Shown piece by piece: positions 12,097-20,863 of a DNA stretch of 64,000 nucleotides. Positions within the stretch are counted from its first letter, which is position 1. Each line of letters starts with the position of its first letter. Origin of the DNA: AWTP1-13 sp963770295 (GTDB lineage Bacteria; Pseudomonadota; Alphaproteobacteria; Rhizobiales; Hyphomicrobiaceae); contig CAVYPA010000016.1 of assembly GCA_963770295.1 (NCBI GenBank), positions 310,001 to 374,000 on the forward strand, read 5' to 3'. A model generated the notes under the pieces. The model was not told the origin of the DNA, ran no database searches, and worked only from the letters and a program-made list of their open reading frames with translations. The translations under genes and the position numbers were made by a program.

Positions 12097-12867
12097 ATGC
12101 GCAATGATTTCGGCGGCCCGCGGCTCGCCCATGGAGGCAAGGCCGTCTACGGCGCGCGCCTGGGCATCCTGATGCTGGAAGCGCGCTTTCCGCGCATCCC
12201 GGGCGACATGGGCCACGCCGGTACCTGGCCGTTTCCGGTGCTGTACAAGGTGGTGAAGGGGGCCTCCCCACAGCGTGTCGTGGCCGAGCAGGCAACCGGG
12301 CTGTTACCCAGCTTCATCGCGGCAGCCAAGGAGTTGGTGGCACTCGGCGCCGATGGCATCACCACGAATTGTGGCTTCCTCTCACTCTACCAGAAGGAGC
12401 TCGCCGCCGCCGTGACCGTGCCGGTGGCAACCTCGAGCCTGATGCAGGTGCCGATGATCGAGAGCACCTTGCCGGCCGGCAAGCGGGTTGGCGTCATTAC
12501 GGTCAGCGCGGCCAACCTGACGCGCGACCATCTCCTGGCTATCGGGCTGGATCCGGCCCTGCCCGTCGTCGGCACAGACACAGGTCGTGAATTCACGCGC
12601 GTGTTGATCGGCAACGAAGAGACGCTCGATGTGGCCGCCGCCGAGCAGGATATCCTCGAGGCCGGCGATGCACTCTTACGCAAACACGAGCGGGTGGGCG
12701 CCGTTCTGCTCGAGTGCACCAATATGGCGCCCTACGCGCGCGCCCTGCGCGACCGGTTGGGTCTGCCTGTCTACGATATCTATAGCTTCATGCTTTGGTT
12801 CCACGCTGGATTGGCACCGCGCGATTTCGGGCATCCAGGGTCGGCCGCTCGCCCCTGGCGCGACTAG
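12097..12867 (+). CDS. Asp/Glu/hydantoin racemase-family protein
   Basis: A 256-residue cytosolic protein of the aspartate/glutamate racemase superfamily, which uses two cysteines to move a proton at a carbon centre. The two expected cysteines are visible: Cys92 in TTNCGFL and Cys207 in LLECTNMAPY. The N-terminal part GARLGILMLEARFPRIPGDM is typical of the uncharacterised branch. Substrate unknown: amino acid, hydantoin or maleate are possible. The ATG at 12097 follows GGGAGC. It is divergent from dadA, suggesting a D-amino acid theme, but that is inference. Confidence 0.75.
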   Translation: MRNDFGGPRLAHGGKAVYGARLGILMLEARFPRIPGDMGHAGTWPFPVLYKVVKGASPQRVVAEQATGLLPSFIAAAKELVALGADGITTNCGFLSLYQKELAAAVTVPVATSSLMQVPMIESTLPAGKRVGVITVSAANLTRDHLLAIGLDPALPVVGTDTGREFTRVLIGNEETLDVAAAEQDILEAGDALLRKHERVGAVLLECTNMAPYARALRDRLGLPVYDIYSFMLWFHAGLAPRDFGHPGSAARPWRD

Positions 12868-12885
12868 CGCGAAAGCACCGCAACC

Positions 12886-13506
12886 TCACTCGCCGCTGCC
12901 CGATGTCGGCGCGGCGGGCTCGCCGGCCATGAGCCAATCGACGAAGGCCCCGGCCGCCACGGTCAAGGCGCCGGCATTCTCGATGATCAGGTCGGCATCA
13001 GTTGGCCTAAAGCCGGGCGCCGCCCGCGCCAGGCGCGCGACGCGATCGGGGCCGTGCTCCCGTCGGCGCTTCGCCAAGCGATCGGCCCGCAGCTCGGCGG
13101 GAGCGTCGATCAGCACCACCGCAACCTTGCGATAGCGTGCGCGCGCACCGGCAATGATCGTCCGCGAGGCATTCAACACGACGCATCCACCACGGCGTAC
13201 CGCCTCGTCGACCTCGAGCGGAATCCCATAGCGTAGACCATGTGCTTGCCAATTTAAGGCAAAGCGACCTTGCCTGAGCCGGGCTCCAAATTCGCTGACG
13301 CTGACGCAGTCATGATCCTCGGTGCCGTCGGGCTCTCGGGTCACGACCCGCCTGGCAAAGACAAATTGCTTCCGACCGGCCAAGCGGCAACGAACTTCCT
13401 GCAGAACGGCATCCTTGCCGGCGCCGCTGGGCCCCACGAGCAAGACGACCCGGCCCGGGCCCAGTCCCCCAACTTTGCCGTCCTCAAATGACCCGTCGTC
13501 CGCCAC
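12886..13506 (-). CDS. phnN: Ribose 1,5-bisphosphokinase PhnN
   Basis: Phosphorylates ribose 1,5-bisphosphate to PRPP at the end of the C-P lyase phosphonate route. About 206 residues with a guanylate-kinase-like fold: Walker A GPSGAGKD (25-32), then RRVVTREPDGTEDH and the lid FALNWQAHGLRYGIP, all characteristic of PhnN. The GTG at 13506 was chosen because it overlaps the restored end of phnM, as expected for translational coupling; an upstream ATG at 13542 lies deeper in phnM. No other phn genes are visible, so its pathway is incomplete here. Confidence 0.85.
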   Translation of the reverse strand: MADDGSFEDGKVGGLGPGRVVLLVGPSGAGKDAVLQEVRCRLAGRKQFVFARRVVTREPDGTEDHDCVSVSEFGARLRQGRFALNWQAHGLRYGIPLEVDEAVRRGGCVVLNASRTIIAGARARYRKVAVVLIDAPAELRADRLAKRRREHGPDRVARLARAAPGFRPTDADLIIENAGALTVAAGAFVDWLMAGEPAAPTSGSGE

Positions 13507-14015
13507 GATAGACCTCACGCACAACGGGAAGGTCGCCCACAAGACGAACGCGCACCAGATCCGCGCGCAGCCCCGGCGATCTGACCGCGATCGTTCAGCC
13601 TAGCGGCCCGTGCCGGCTGCAGGGTAACCGTGCGACGGGCGGCCGGCAAACCATAGCCCTCGATACGACGTGCCAGCTCGAAGGCCCCCATCAGCAGGCT
13701 TGCCGGCACGTAGTCGGAAGACAGAATATCGAGCACGCCTTCCCGCGCCAGCGCCTCGGCGGCCACGCTGCCGGAGTGGGAGCCGCCCCTTACCACGTTG
13801 GGTGCGCCCATCAACACTGCACGCCGGCGCGATGGCAGGCCGCGGCGGCTTCGGCCGTGGTCGGAAATTCGGCAATGGCCGCCCGCGGCGATCGCCTCCT
13901 CCACATGCGCGAGCGTTGCGTCGTCGTGGCTTGCCGCGACGATCCGGTGCACCTTGGGCGGGGGCGACGAGCGCTGCACGGTGGCGCAGGTAGTTGGCGG
14001 CAAACGGTGGTCAGC
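13484..14015 (-). pseudogene. phnM: Truncated and frameshifted phnM remnant
   Basis: The C-terminal half of a PhnM-like amidohydrolase (triphosphate diphosphatase of the C-P lyase pathway). Recognisable pieces are VHRIVAASHDDATLAHVEEA, IAEFPTTAEAAAACHRAG, LMGAPNVVRGGSHSGSVAAE and VLDILSSDYVPASLLMGAFE, with a further frame ending DLPVVREVYRGGRRVI. They lie in alternating frames, so at least three indels are present. The metal-binding N-terminal half is absent; homology stops near 14015, where unrelated sequence begins. The end overlaps phnN. Loss of the N-terminus cannot be repaired by single-base fixes, so this is a genuine remnant. Confidence 0.78.
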
Positions 14016-14059
14016 CTCCGCGTCCACCCAAGCAAGGCACCGTCAGCGACAGCGTGCCA

Positions 14060-14312
14060 TCAGCTGCCGACGGCGTCGCTCACGCACTTCTTGACGTGAC
14101 TGCTCTTGGCCGCGCCGCGCAGGCTCTTGTCGGATGCCGATTTACTGCAGGCCGTGGCGGCATCCTTCGCGCATTTGCTCATGGACGACTTGAGGGCCGC
14201 GCCCGCAAAGCTCCTTCTGATCGGCCTGGGTCTTGCAGGTCGGCGCCGGTGCTTGAGCGGCGGCCGCCGTCGCGGCCAGAACCACCAGGCCAACAACTGC
14301 GAGATATCTCAT
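14060..14312 (-). CDS. PsiF-repeat exported protein, one frameshift
   Basis: A small secreted protein, about 83 residues after repair. Signal peptide MRYLAVVGLVVLAATAAAAQ, then two PsiF-type repeats: CKTQADQKEL(A)GAALKSSMSKC and CSKSASDKSLRGAAKSSHVK KC. The frame breaks between them because one extra T lies in the CTTT run near 14208. PsiF repeats are found in phosphate-starvation-inducible proteins of unknown function. Cysteine pairs suggest periplasmic disulfides. It is next to the phnM remnant, which may be coincidence. Confidence 0.65.
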
Positions 14313-14498
14313 GGCAAGCCTCAATAGCACACAATCAACGCCGCCAGCCTCGGGAGGCGAAGATGAACCACAGATGGCTGAGCATTTTTGCCGGGCATGT
14401 CATTTTCGGCGGCGGCCGCGCTCGCCAGGGCCATGCTTGGACCTTAGCGCAGCCGGCCGCGACCGCTACCGGCGCCCGGCACCTGCTACCTTATTCAA

Positions 14499-15527
14499 CT
14501 AGACCTTGTAGAATTGACGATACCAGGCAACGAAGTGAGCGATACCCTCTTTAAGGGGCGTGCGCGGAGCGAAATCGACCGCGGCGGCGAGCCGTGCCAC
14601 GTCGGCGTAGGTGATCGGCACGTCTCCGGGCTGCATTGGCAGCAGGCGAAGGTCGGCCTTGTGGCCGAGCGCCGCCTCGATCACCGCAATGAATTGTTGC
14701 AAGGCAACGGGCGAGTGGTTACCGACGTTGTAGAGTCGATGCGCGACCGCAGCGCCGGCGCCCGCGCCGGCCGCAACCGCCGAGTTCGGCGCCAGCGGCA
14801 CGAGCCGCGCTATCGCTTCGACCACATCGTCGATGTAGGTGAAGTCACGCTGCATTTGGCCGTGGTTGAAGACGTCGATGGGGCGCCCCTCCAGGATCGC
14901 CTTGGTGAAGGAGAAATACGCCATATCCGGACGGCCCCAGGGACCGTACACCGTGAAAAAGCGCAAACCCGATGCCGGAATAGCGAACAGCTCGGCGTAG
15001 GTGTGCGCCATCAGCTCGTTAGCCCGCTTGGTCACGGCATAGAGCGAGCGGGGGTTGTCGACCGGATCGGACTCGCAAAACGGCACCTTGCTGTTGGCGC
15101 CATAGACCGAGCTCGAAGAGGCATAGATCAGATGTCGGACTGGCCGCGCACGGCAGGCCTCCAACACGGCGAGGAAGCCGTCGATGTTGGCGCGCAAGTA
15201 GGCGGACGGATCTTGCAGCGAAAAGCGCACGCCGGCCTGGGCGGCCAGGTGCACCACATAGTGGGGCCGAAAGGCCGCCAGCAGCGTCAGCACGCGCGCT
15301 TTGTCGGCCACATCACAGCGCTCGAAGGCAAAGCCCGCAAGTCCCTCGAGCCGAGCGAGGCGGGCCTGCTTCAGCTCCACAGCGTAGTAGGCGTTGAGGT
15401 CATCCACGCCGAGCACGCGCGCACCGCCGGCCAGCAACCGCAGGCAGGTGTGAAAGCCGATGAAGCCGGCCGCCCCGGTGACGAGGATCCGCGTCCCATT
15501 GATGTCAGCCGGCAGGTTGTCGCTCAT
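14499..15527 (-). CDS. NAD-dependent sugar-nucleotide epimerase (UDP-glucuronate 4-epimerase-like)
   Basis: A 342-residue extended SDR that interconverts UDP-glucuronate and UDP-galacturonate or a related sugar for surface polysaccharide. NAD site GAAGFIG (18-24), catalytic Tyr163 and Lys167 in YAVTK, Ser run YASSSSVYG at about 135-143. GPWGRPDMAYFSFTKAILEG and FNHGQMQRDFTYIDDVVEAI are typical of the UDP-glucuronate epimerases. The ATG at 15527 was chosen as the last start before the Rossmann strand; 25 further in-frame codons upstream look non-coding. No other polysaccharide genes flank it. Confidence 0.85.
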   Translation of the reverse strand: MSDNLPADINGTRILVTGAAGFIGFHTCLRLLAGGARVLGVDDLNAYYAVELKQARLARLEGLAGFAFERCDVADKARVLTLLAAFRPHYVVHLAAQAGVRFSLQDPSAYLRANIDGFLAVLEACRARPVRHLIYASSSSVYGANSKVPFCESDPVDNPRSLYAVTKRANELMAHTYAELFAIPASGLRFFTVYGPWGRPDMAYFSFTKAILEGRPIDVFNHGQMQRDFTYIDDVVEAIARLVPLAPNSAVAAGAGAGAAVAHRLYNVGNHSPVALQQFIAVIEAALGHKADLRLLPMQPGDVPITYADVARLAAAVDFAPRTPLKEGIAHFVAWYRQFYKV

Positions 15528-15681
15528 GTCGAGGCTCCAGCACCACACGTCCACGTTGTCGAGGCCGAACCTCGTGGGTCTCGCCCGCCGCGCTGGCGCC
15601 ACCCTTTACGGCCGCCGCAAACGCAAGGACCGAACTCTTACTGCCGCCACGAGTGCGGGACCGAACCGGCGACCGATTGCC

Positions 15682-16990
15682 TCAAGGTTCAGAGCGCCCC
15701 GAAGCGGTCGGGCCCGCCGCGCCTACGGCCGGCGCACGGGCGACCACGACGCGAATGGCATTGAGACCGGTTGGCGTCAAGGTCCAGCTCGCATCGCCGC
15801 CGTGCTGGCGGGCAATTTGCCGGACCAAGGTGAGGCCCAGTCCGGTGCCCACAGCGCCGGTTCCGCCGCAGGCGCGATAAAAGGGCGAGAAAATTCGCTC
15901 GCGGTCGTTGGGCGCAATGCCCGGTCCGTGATCGGAGACCAGCACTGTCGCCTCACCATCGGCGCGGCTCACCTCGACCACAATCGGCGCCACGCCGTGC
16001 TGCTGGGCGTTGTCGAGGAGGTTGCGCACCATTCGCTGCAATAGCCCGCGATCGCCGCGCACCACCACCAGACTCGCCGGCAACGGAGCAATGCTCGTAG
16101 CGCGCAGCCTCCTCGGCGGCAACGGCGAGCAGATCGACATCCTCGCTCCGATCCACAGCCTGTACGGCATCGAGGCGACTGGAAAGCAAGATCGCATCGA
16201 TGAGGCCGTCGAGTTCGGCTATATCCTGCTCCAGGTGCGCCTTACGCTTGGCGTCCTGGGTGCCCTGGAAGAGCTCGATGCCGAGCCTGATGCGCGCCAA
16301 CGGCGTGCGCAACTCGTGCGAGGTATTGGCAAGCAGCATTTTGTGTGTCCCAACCAGCTCCTCGATACGCGCCGCCGCTCGATTGAAACTCGCCGCCAGC
16401 CGCGCCACCTCGTCCCTTCCCTCGACCTTGACGCGGGCGCCAAGATCGCCAGCCCCCAGCGAATCCACCCCCGCCTGCAGGCGTTCGAGCCTGCGCGTCA
16501 ACCGGCGCACCAGCGGGTAGGCACAGATCGCAACCAGGACGGCAATGGCAGCGAGAAAGACAACGATGCCCACCACGGGACGGCGCTGGCGCGGCGGCGG
16601 GCGGGCGACCACCCAACGACCGTCGGGAATGCGAATGGCCCAGGCCGGCCCGTTGCGACCATAGACCCAGCCGCCGCTCTGGCGGTTTCCCGGGCGCGGC
16701 ACGGGCTCGCCCGCCGCCGCCAGGGCCCGGCGATCCGCATCGAACAGGCCCACATCCACGCCGAGGCGCGCATGCAATTGGTTGATGGCCTGCTGCTGCA
16801 CCGGCGCCGGCGCACCCACCGGGGCCAAATGCGCCGCCACCAGCACGCCTGCCATCTCGAAAGCTTGATCGCTCGGCGTCTCGTTGGGCGCGAAACGCCA
16901 TAAGGCACCGGCCATAACCACGACGCCGAGCAGGCTGGCGATAATGGTCAAATAAAACTGGTGGTAGAGGCGTCGCATGCCCGGGCTCAA
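15682..16990 (-). CDS. Sensor histidine kinase, one frameshift
   Basis: Membrane sensor kinase partner of the adjacent response regulator, about 435 residues after repair. Transmembrane segments at 11-31 and 140-160 enclose a periplasmic sensor of about 110 residues. A HAMP domain follows (161-213), then the phospho-acceptor His225 in SHELRTPLARI. The frame breaks near 16098 by one extra base. The second frame carries the ATPase motifs LLDNAQQHG, DHGPGIAP and GTGLGLTLVR. It overlaps the regulator by 4 bases. With the Spy-like protein upstream, an envelope-stress role like CpxA is the best inference. Confidence 0.83.
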
Positions 16991-17673
16991 TCCTGCTGCT
17001 TGGCAAATACGTAGCCGGCACCACGCACGGTGACGATGCGCCGCGGCCGCTTCACCTCATCCTCGATGGCGGCGCGGATGCGCGAAATATGCACATCGAT
17101 GGAGCGGTCGAAAGCCTCCAGCGGCTCCATTTTCACGATGTCCATCAAAGCCTCGCGCGACATCACGCGGCCGGCATGTTCGGCAAGCACCAACAGCAGC
17201 GCAAATTGGTGGCTGGTGATGAGCTTCACGGCGCCATCGAGACGCACCTCGCGCGCGCCCCGATCGATCTCCAGACGGCCGAAGCGGAGCACGTCGGGTC
17301 TGCCGCCCGCCTTGCTCCGCCGCAGGATGGCGCGCAGTCGCGCCAGCAGCTCGCGCGGCTCGAAGGGTTTTGGCAGATAGTCGTCGGCGCCGATTTCAAG
17401 ACCGATGACCCGATCCATGGCATCGCCGCGAGCGGTCAACATCAGAATGGGAGTGGCCGCCTGGGCCCGGATCTTGCGGCAAACGTCGAGCCCGTCCATG
17501 TCGGGCAGCATCAAATCGAGGATGATGGCATCGAAGCTGTCGCGCGCCGCAAGAGCCAACCCACGGGTGGCATCGGCGGCGCGTTCGACGCGGAAGCCCG
17601 CCGCACCGAGGTAGTCCTGCACCATCTCGGCGAGGCGGGTATCGTCTTCAATGAGGAGGAGGCGGTTGCTCAC
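16987..17673 (-). CDS. OmpR-family response regulator (CpxR-like context)
   Basis: A 228-residue two-component regulator. The receiver domain has the acidic pair Glu9-Asp10, phosphorylated Asp53 in LDLMLPDMDG, and Lys in LPKPFEPREL. The C-terminal winged helix (about 135-225) ends VDVHISRIRAAIEDE and RIVTVRGAGYVFA. Transcribed after the Spy-like gene with a 9-base gap and overlapping the kinase, so the three form one operon. A GTAAA-N5-GTGAA site upstream of the operon is a candidate target for autoregulation. Confidence 0.92.
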   Translation of the reverse strand: MSNRLLLIEDDTRLAEMVQDYLGAAGFRVERAADATRGLALAARDSFDAIILDLMLPDMDGLDVCRKIRAQAATPILMLTARGDAMDRVIGLEIGADDYLPKPFEPRELLARLRAILRRSKAGGRPDVLRFGRLEIDRGAREVRLDGAVKLITSHQFALLLVLAEHAGRVMSREALMDIVKMEPLEAFDRSIDVHISRIRAAIEDEVKRPRRIVTVRGAGYVFAKQQD

Positions 17674-17682
17674 CGAAGCATT

Positions 17683-18246
17683 CTAACCGCGGCGCCAACC
17701 CTGCCAAAAGCCCCGGCGCTCCCTCAGCTCCGCCAGGCGCTCATCGAGCCGGCGCCGCTGCTCCGGCGTCAGCACCTCGGCGGCATCGCCGAGGGCTTGC
17801 GCCAAGCGCCTGCTGGCGGCGTCCGCCAACGCCAGCTGTTCGGCCCGAAGGACCTCGATGGCCGCTCGATCGATACTCGGCTGCGTCAGAAGCATGCGCC
17901 CGCGCTGGCGGGCCGCCAAGGCTTTCTCCCGCATCGGCAGCAAGTCCTGCACCAGGCCCTTGACGATACTGCGCAGCTTCTCCTGTTGCTCGTTGCTGGC
18001 ATCGATTTCGATGGCGAGATGCCTGACCGCGCGGTCGGCCCGATCCTCGGCGCGGGCTGGGTCGAAAGATGAACCCATGAAGTTCGACCGGTGCCAATAA
18101 TGCTGGCTGACGGCCCGCGAGGCGGCTGCGCCGGTGAGCGCTGCCGTCAGCGTCAGCGTTGCAAGCAAGAGCCAGCGGGTGCGGCGACGCCGAGCAGGCA
18201 GCGGCGGTTGCGGACTGGCAGAAGCAGGCGGGGATTGATCGCTCAT
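17683..18246 (-). CDS. Spy/CpxP-like periplasmic protein
   Basis: A 187-residue protein with a cytoplasmic Arg-rich start, one transmembrane or signal segment (about 24-44, WLLLATLTLTAALTGAAASR) and a long helical periplasmic part. The section AIEIDASNEQQEKLRSIVKG and the ending EVLTPEQRRRLDERLAELRE match the LTxxQ motif class of Spy/CpxP and heavy-metal-sensor proteins, which are chaperones or negative regulators of an adjacent kinase. First gene of the operon with the response regulator and sensor kinase. Partner metal or stress unknown. Confidence 0.8.
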   Translation of the reverse strand: MSDQSPPASASPQPPLPARRRRTRWLLLATLTLTAALTGAAASRAVSQHYWHRSNFMGSSFDPARAEDRADRAVRHLAIEIDASNEQQEKLRSIVKGLVQDLLPMREKALAARQRGRMLLTQPSIDRAAIEVLRAEQLALADAASRRLAQALGDAAEVLTPEQRRRLDERLAELRERRGFWQGWRRG

Positions 18247-18694
18247 GTGTGGCTCCTTCGAAAGCGTGGGGCTGACTGCCCGAAAACAGATGTGGGACGC
18301 TTCGTTTGCTGGCGCTTCTCGCCCATGTAAAGTTTTGTGAAGATGCGCCGGGCGCCGCTGCCGCCGTCGGCTCGGCCAAGCCCCGTGGGCGGGCGCGGGC
18401 TCCGGGTGACCTGCGCGGGCTGCCCCGGGGCGCGACGCGTAGATCCAGCCTTTCGCCTTTTTGCTTGCGGGTGCTAGGTTTGCACACCTTTTGGCTCGGC
18501 CATTACGGGGCCATGAAGATCGAGAGGTGCGAGGCGCTCAGCCGCGCTCGTGCATCCCTGTCGGCCAGCGCCAGGGGCGCAAGAGCCGCGATGCTGCAGG
18601 CATGGGTGGCGCTCGAACTCATCGGAACCAAGACGGTTCTTGGGCGGTGCAAACCGCTTGCTGCACGTGGCCGTTAGGAGAAAGAGAGGCGCAA
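18247..18694. other. Gene-free divergent region between spy-like gene and cupin
   Basis: A 448-base stretch between two divergent genes. It holds the CpxR-like element at 18327-18341 and an AGGAG-type ribosome site before the cupin ATG. Open frames in it have no recognisable protein character. I see no RNA gene or terminator. Confidence 0.5.
18327..18341. promoter_or_regulatory. CpxR-type box (GTAAA-N5-GTGAA)
   Basis: The sequence GTAAAGTTTTGTGAA lies 81 bases upstream of the Spy-like start. It differs in one base from the CpxR consensus GTAAA-N5-GTAAA. The adjacent operon encodes a Spy/CpxP-like protein with an OmpR-type regulator and kinase, so the position is that expected of an autoregulatory site. 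Whether this regulator has the CpxR specificity is inference. Confidence 0.5.
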
Positions 18695-19117
18695 ATGCGT
18701 TCCAGGATCGTGCGAGCCGGGTCGAGGCCGACCAAGCAAGCGGCCGCTAGCAGCTTTACCGGGATCGTCTGGCAAGATGAGGTGTTCGCCCCCGAACCGC
18801 CCTCGCACGTGCGTGCCACGCGCGTGACTTTCACGCCCGGCGCCCGCACCAACTGGCACGCGCATGCCGTGGGCCAAATCCTTTATGTGCTTGCCGGTGT
18901 CGGACGCTACCAGATTGAGGGTGAGGCCGTACAGGTGCTGCTGCCGGGCGACACGGTGGTCATTCCACCGCAAGCGCGCCACTGGCACGGCGGCGCGCCC
19001 GATCACATGATGACCCATCTTGCCATCTCAGAGACCAGCGCCGCCGGCGAGGCCACCACCTGGCTCGAACCGGTGAGCGATGCCGACTACCTCAAGGCGC
19101 CGGCGAAGCCGGCGTGA
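18695..19117 (+). CDS. Cupin-domain protein
   Basis: A 140-residue single-domain cupin. Metal-binding motif one reads FTPGARTNWHAHAVGQILYV with His ligands, and motif two is near PGDTVVIPPQARHWHGG. This form is common in small proteins next to carboxymuconolactone decarboxylase or flavin oxidoreductase genes. The ATG at 18695 has an AGGAG-type ribosome site. It stands at the edge of the catabolic region that follows. Substrate unknown. Confidence 0.8.
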   Translation: MRSRIVRAGSRPTKQAAASSFTGIVWQDEVFAPEPPSHVRATRVTFTPGARTNWHAHAVGQILYVLAGVGRYQIEGEAVQVLLPGDTVVIPPQARHWHGGAPDHMMTHLAISETSAAGEATTWLEPVSDADYLKAPAKPA

Positions 19118-19232
19118 GGCAGTGGGCGCCCGGGCGGCGCGCCACGCCACGCCTGGCGCGGCCTCGGTTGACGCGCGCCCAGGAGGGCCCGCGGCCGCGC
19201 CCGTCGCCCCGACGGCAGGCCCCGCGGAGCCA

Positions 19233-20012
19233 TCATTGGCGCCACTGGCCGCCGCCGTCCATGTCGATGACGGTGCCCGACAAATAGTGCACCTGGGGCG
19301 CGGCAAGCATGGTGGCGAGCGCGGCCACTTCCTCGGCGGTTTTGATGCGTCCGAACGGAAGCTTGTCGGCCCCGAGCGCCTCCTGCCAGCGGCTTTCGTC
19401 GCCGAAGCGCGTCTTGGCGCGCCGCCGCGACAGCTGCACGATGCGATCGGTCATGGTGGCGGCGGGATTGATGCCAAACACGCGCACGTTGTAGCTGGGC
19501 GTCTCCGCGCCGAGTGCATTGGTAAAGGCGATGAGACCGCCGTTGCCCGCCGCGCCGCAGATGTAGTCGGGCCGCACGGCGCGACCACCCATACCGATGA
19601 TGTTGATGATGGTGCCGGACCTGCGCGCCTTCATGCTGGCAACGTAGAGTTGGCAGAGGTGGATATAGCCGAGTACCTTGAGCGCCCAGGCCTCCTGCCA
19701 ACGTTCCATGCTGATGTCGGCGATACCGCCGCCGGGAATGGCACCGGCGTTATTGACGAGGATGTCGACGTCGGGGAAGGCTTCGTGCAGACGTCGGCGC
19801 TGAAGTGCCTCTGACAGGTCGCAGGCGTGCGCGGTGGCGCGGGCGTTGTGCCTACGGGCCACCTCACCAGCCGCGCTCTCGAGCACGGTCTGGTCGCGCG
19901 CCACAACAACGATGTTGGCGCCTTCGGCCGCAAACGCATGCGCCAGCGCCAAGCCGATGCCTTTCGAGCCCCCGGTGATCAGAACCTGTTTGCCATCGAG
20001 ACCAAGGTCCAT
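19233..20012 (-). CDS. Divergent short-chain dehydrogenase lacking usual catalytic Ser and Lys
   Basis: A 259-residue SDR-fold protein with cofactor motif TGGSKGIG (13-20) and NNAG (87-90). The active site is unusual: where SDRs have Ser in a run such as NISS it reads INIIGMGG, and the YxxxK motif reads YICGA, so Tyr150 is kept but Lys154 is Ala. I recall a subfamily of SDR-like proteins with GSAGN after the tyrosine, which this matches (GAAGN), so it is probably an intact member of a divergent group rather than a damaged gene. Last of a three-gene minus-strand set with a hydrolase and an LLM oxidoreductase. Reaction unknown. Confidence 0.78.
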   Translation of the reverse strand: MDLGLDGKQVLITGGSKGIGLALAHAFAAEGANIVVVARDQTVLESAAGEVARRHNARATAHACDLSEALQRRRLHEAFPDVDILVNNAGAIPGGGIADISMERWQEAWALKVLGYIHLCQLYVASMKARRSGTIINIIGMGGRAVRPDYICGAAGNGGLIAFTNALGAETPSYNVRVFGINPAATMTDRIVQLSRRRAKTRFGDESRWQEALGADKLPFGRIKTAEEVAALATMLAAPQVHYLSGTVIDMDGGGQWRQ

Positions 20013-20037
20013 GCAGTCATCCTTCCAGCCGGGCGCC

Positions 20038-20820
20038 TTACGCCATGAAGTTCAGGATCGCGGCGGCGACTTCGTCGGGCTTGTCAAGTTCGGCCAGATG
20101 TCCGGCGCCGGCGATGATCCTCGTCTCGGTCCTGGCCCGCATCGCTCTGACGACCACAGCGGCATAGCTTGTTGGCAGCAGCCGGTCCTCTGCCCCCCAC
20201 AAAATGAGTGTCGGGGCCGTGATCAGGGGCAGGCGGCGTTCGAGCCGGGTGTTGCCGAGCGGCCAGAAAATGCGGGCTGCGGCTTCGGCCGCCCGCGTCT
20301 GCTCGATCGGCCATTCGATCGAGTTGGCGCCGGACGGCATTTGTTTTAGGGCCTTGTAGATTTCGGGCTGCGCGGTCATCAACCCGGCAATGTCGTCTTG
20401 CTTTTGTGCCCAAGGATCGGTGGTCGGCGCCTCTTCATCGAACAGGCCGAAGGGTGCGATCAGCGCCAAACGTTTGACCTTGTCCGGCCAGACCGCCGCC
20501 ATCTCGGCGGCGAACGAGCCGCCGACCGAGCTACCGACCAGATCGCCGCCGGCAAGCTCGGCCTTATCGATGAGATCGCGCACCGCCAGCAGCCAATCGA
20601 GCTGCGAATCGAGCACGCTGTGCCCGCGGTCGCCGCCTGGAAAGCCCGGCAACGAGGGCACGATCACCGTGCGCGTTTCGGCCAACCGGTCGAGGAACGG
20701 GATCCATCTGGGCAACCCGCCATAGCCAGCAAGGAACCCGATCTTCGGCCCCGAGCCCTTGCGCCAGACCCGCGTGGGATAACCGTTGATGTCGATGGTC
20801 GAGGTGTTAGGCTCGGTCAC
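20038..20820 (-). CDS. Alpha/beta-hydrolase
   Basis: A 260-residue alpha/beta-hydrolase fold protein. Nucleophile elbow GSSVGG (Ser near 99), acid region WGAEDRLLPTSYA and catalytic His in GAGHLAELDKP are all in the expected order. Early strand IGFLAGYGGLPRWIPFLDRL supplies the oxyanion hole. Such enzymes hydrolyse esters, lactones or ring-cleavage products. It sits 43 bases after the LLM oxidoreductase and 25 bases before the SDR, so the three are probably co-transcribed. Substrate not determinable from sequence. Confidence 0.85.
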   Translation of the reverse strand: MTEPNTSTIDINGYPTRVWRKGSGPKIGFLAGYGGLPRWIPFLDRLAETRTVIVPSLPGFPGGDRGHSVLDSQLDWLLAVRDLIDKAELAGGDLVGSSVGGSFAAEMAAVWPDKVKRLALIAPFGLFDEEAPTTDPWAQKQDDIAGLMTAQPEIYKALKQMPSGANSIEWPIEQTRAAEAAARIFWPLGNTRLERRLPLITAPTLILWGAEDRLLPTSYAAVVVRAMRARTETRIIAGAGHLAELDKPDEVAAAILNFMA

Positions 20821-20863
20821 GCTGCCTGCTCCCGCTGAGGAGGGGTGGAGGTTCCAGCAAGCT

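Noticed and set aside
14514..15764. 416-codon plus-strand frame
   Set aside because: Antisense to the epimerase gene, whose SDR motifs are unambiguous.
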